The position numbers and the translations under genes were made by a program. Shown here piece after piece: positions 63,803 to 64,000 of a stretch of 64,000 nt of DNA (the stretch's first letter is position 1; each line of letters begins with the position of its first letter). Source of the stretch: Hymenobacter cellulosilyticus (lineage in GTDB: Bacteria; Bacteroidota; Bacteroidia; Cytophagales; Hymenobacteraceae); the NCBI RefSeq assembly GCF_022919215.1, contig NZ_CP095046.1, forward strand, positions 2,532,501 through 2,596,500. Reading direction: 5' to 3'. The notes beneath the pieces were generated by a model, which was not told the origin of the DNA, ran no database searches, and was given only the letters and a program-made list of their open reading frames with translations.

Positions 63803-64000
63803 TTAGTTGAGCTTGTAGGAAAGCTCCTTGATGAGCAGTTCTACTTCGAGCTGGCTGGCACCCGATTGGTCGGCCAGCTGCTCAAACCAGGCGTGCACGC
63901 TCTCGGCAATGAAGACCGAGGTGTACTGGTAGGCAAACACGTCGGTTTGCTGGTACACGAAGGCGTATTCTACCTCGTCCTGAATGGGCTGGCTCGACTC
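63803..64000 (-). CDS. SdpC-like precursor, copy A (C-terminal part)
   Basis: The visible 65 residues end with GASQLEVELLIKELSYKLN, matching the LE-x-E-x-L/F-I-K-E-I tail of the two downstream SdpC-like proteins. The segment before it (VEYAFVYQQTDVFAYQYTSVF) is rich in aromatic residues, unlike the cores of copies B and C. The gene starts beyond the window. Assignment rests on the tail, position and orientation. Confidence 0.6.
   Translation of the reverse strand, partial: ESSQPIQDEVEYAFVYQQTDVFAYQYTSVFIAESVHAWFEQLADQSGASQLEVELLIKELSYKLN

Overview
The window comes from a high-GC member of the Bacteroidota, most like Hymenobacter or a close Cytophagales relative. The reasons are: many -7 boxes of the Bacteroidota form TAnnTTTG; several secreted proteins with a type IX secretion (T9SS) C-terminal sorting domain; families typical of the phylum (DUF2911, DUF6799-like, M16 pairs, MarR-YceI); and GCC/CTG-rich codon use. 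No rRNA, phage, plasmid origin or CRISPR array is visible. One tRNA, Leu(CAG), is present.

Layout. 0-10 kb: an acyl-CoA-binding protein end, a CDGSH iron-sulfur protein, small secreted proteins, a deoxynucleoside kinase, RtcB RNA ligase, a MOSC protein and a subtilisin-like protease. 10-18 kb: a large PIG-L-family protein, then a repeat-rich stretch (inverted-repeat units around a GIY-YIG nuclease gene, an 18-copy 21-bp tandem array), a PAP2 phosphatase, a sodium:solute symporter and a DUF2911 protein. 18-31 kb: small membrane proteins, an MsbA-like ABC exporter, a TonB-like protein, a second symporter, three tandem paralogous T9SS cargo proteins, and an MBL-fold hydrolase. 31-46 kb: MFS and Bax-inhibitor-1 proteins, an M61 peptidase, two PAP2 genes around tRNA-Leu, a large GAF protein, and an M16 peptidase pair. 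46-52 kb: a dicarboxylate symporter, a dipeptide epimerase, a MarR-YceI unit. 52-56 kb: a small protein predicted to have a ubiquitin/MoaD-like fold ending in Gly-Gly, next to a DUF4132 (MolR-type) protein. 56-60 kb: a DPP-IV-like peptidase, ClpS, RecR. 60-64 kb: an Sdp-type antimicrobial peptide locus with sdpB, sdpA and three sdpC-like genes, the last cut by the window edge.

About 22 genes are split by single-base frameshifts. Reading both halves shows that almost every break is the loss of one base from a short homopolymer (nearly always G or C), in housekeeping-type and accessory genes alike. This points to sequencing or assembly error, not gene decay, so I list such genes as one CDS with the break position.

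The two most interesting loci are the multi-SdpC cluster at the right end and the Gly-Gly beta-grasp protein plus DUF4132 pair at 52.6-55.6 kb. The 39-bp inverted-repeat units around the GIY-YIG gene and the 21-bp array also deserve attention.
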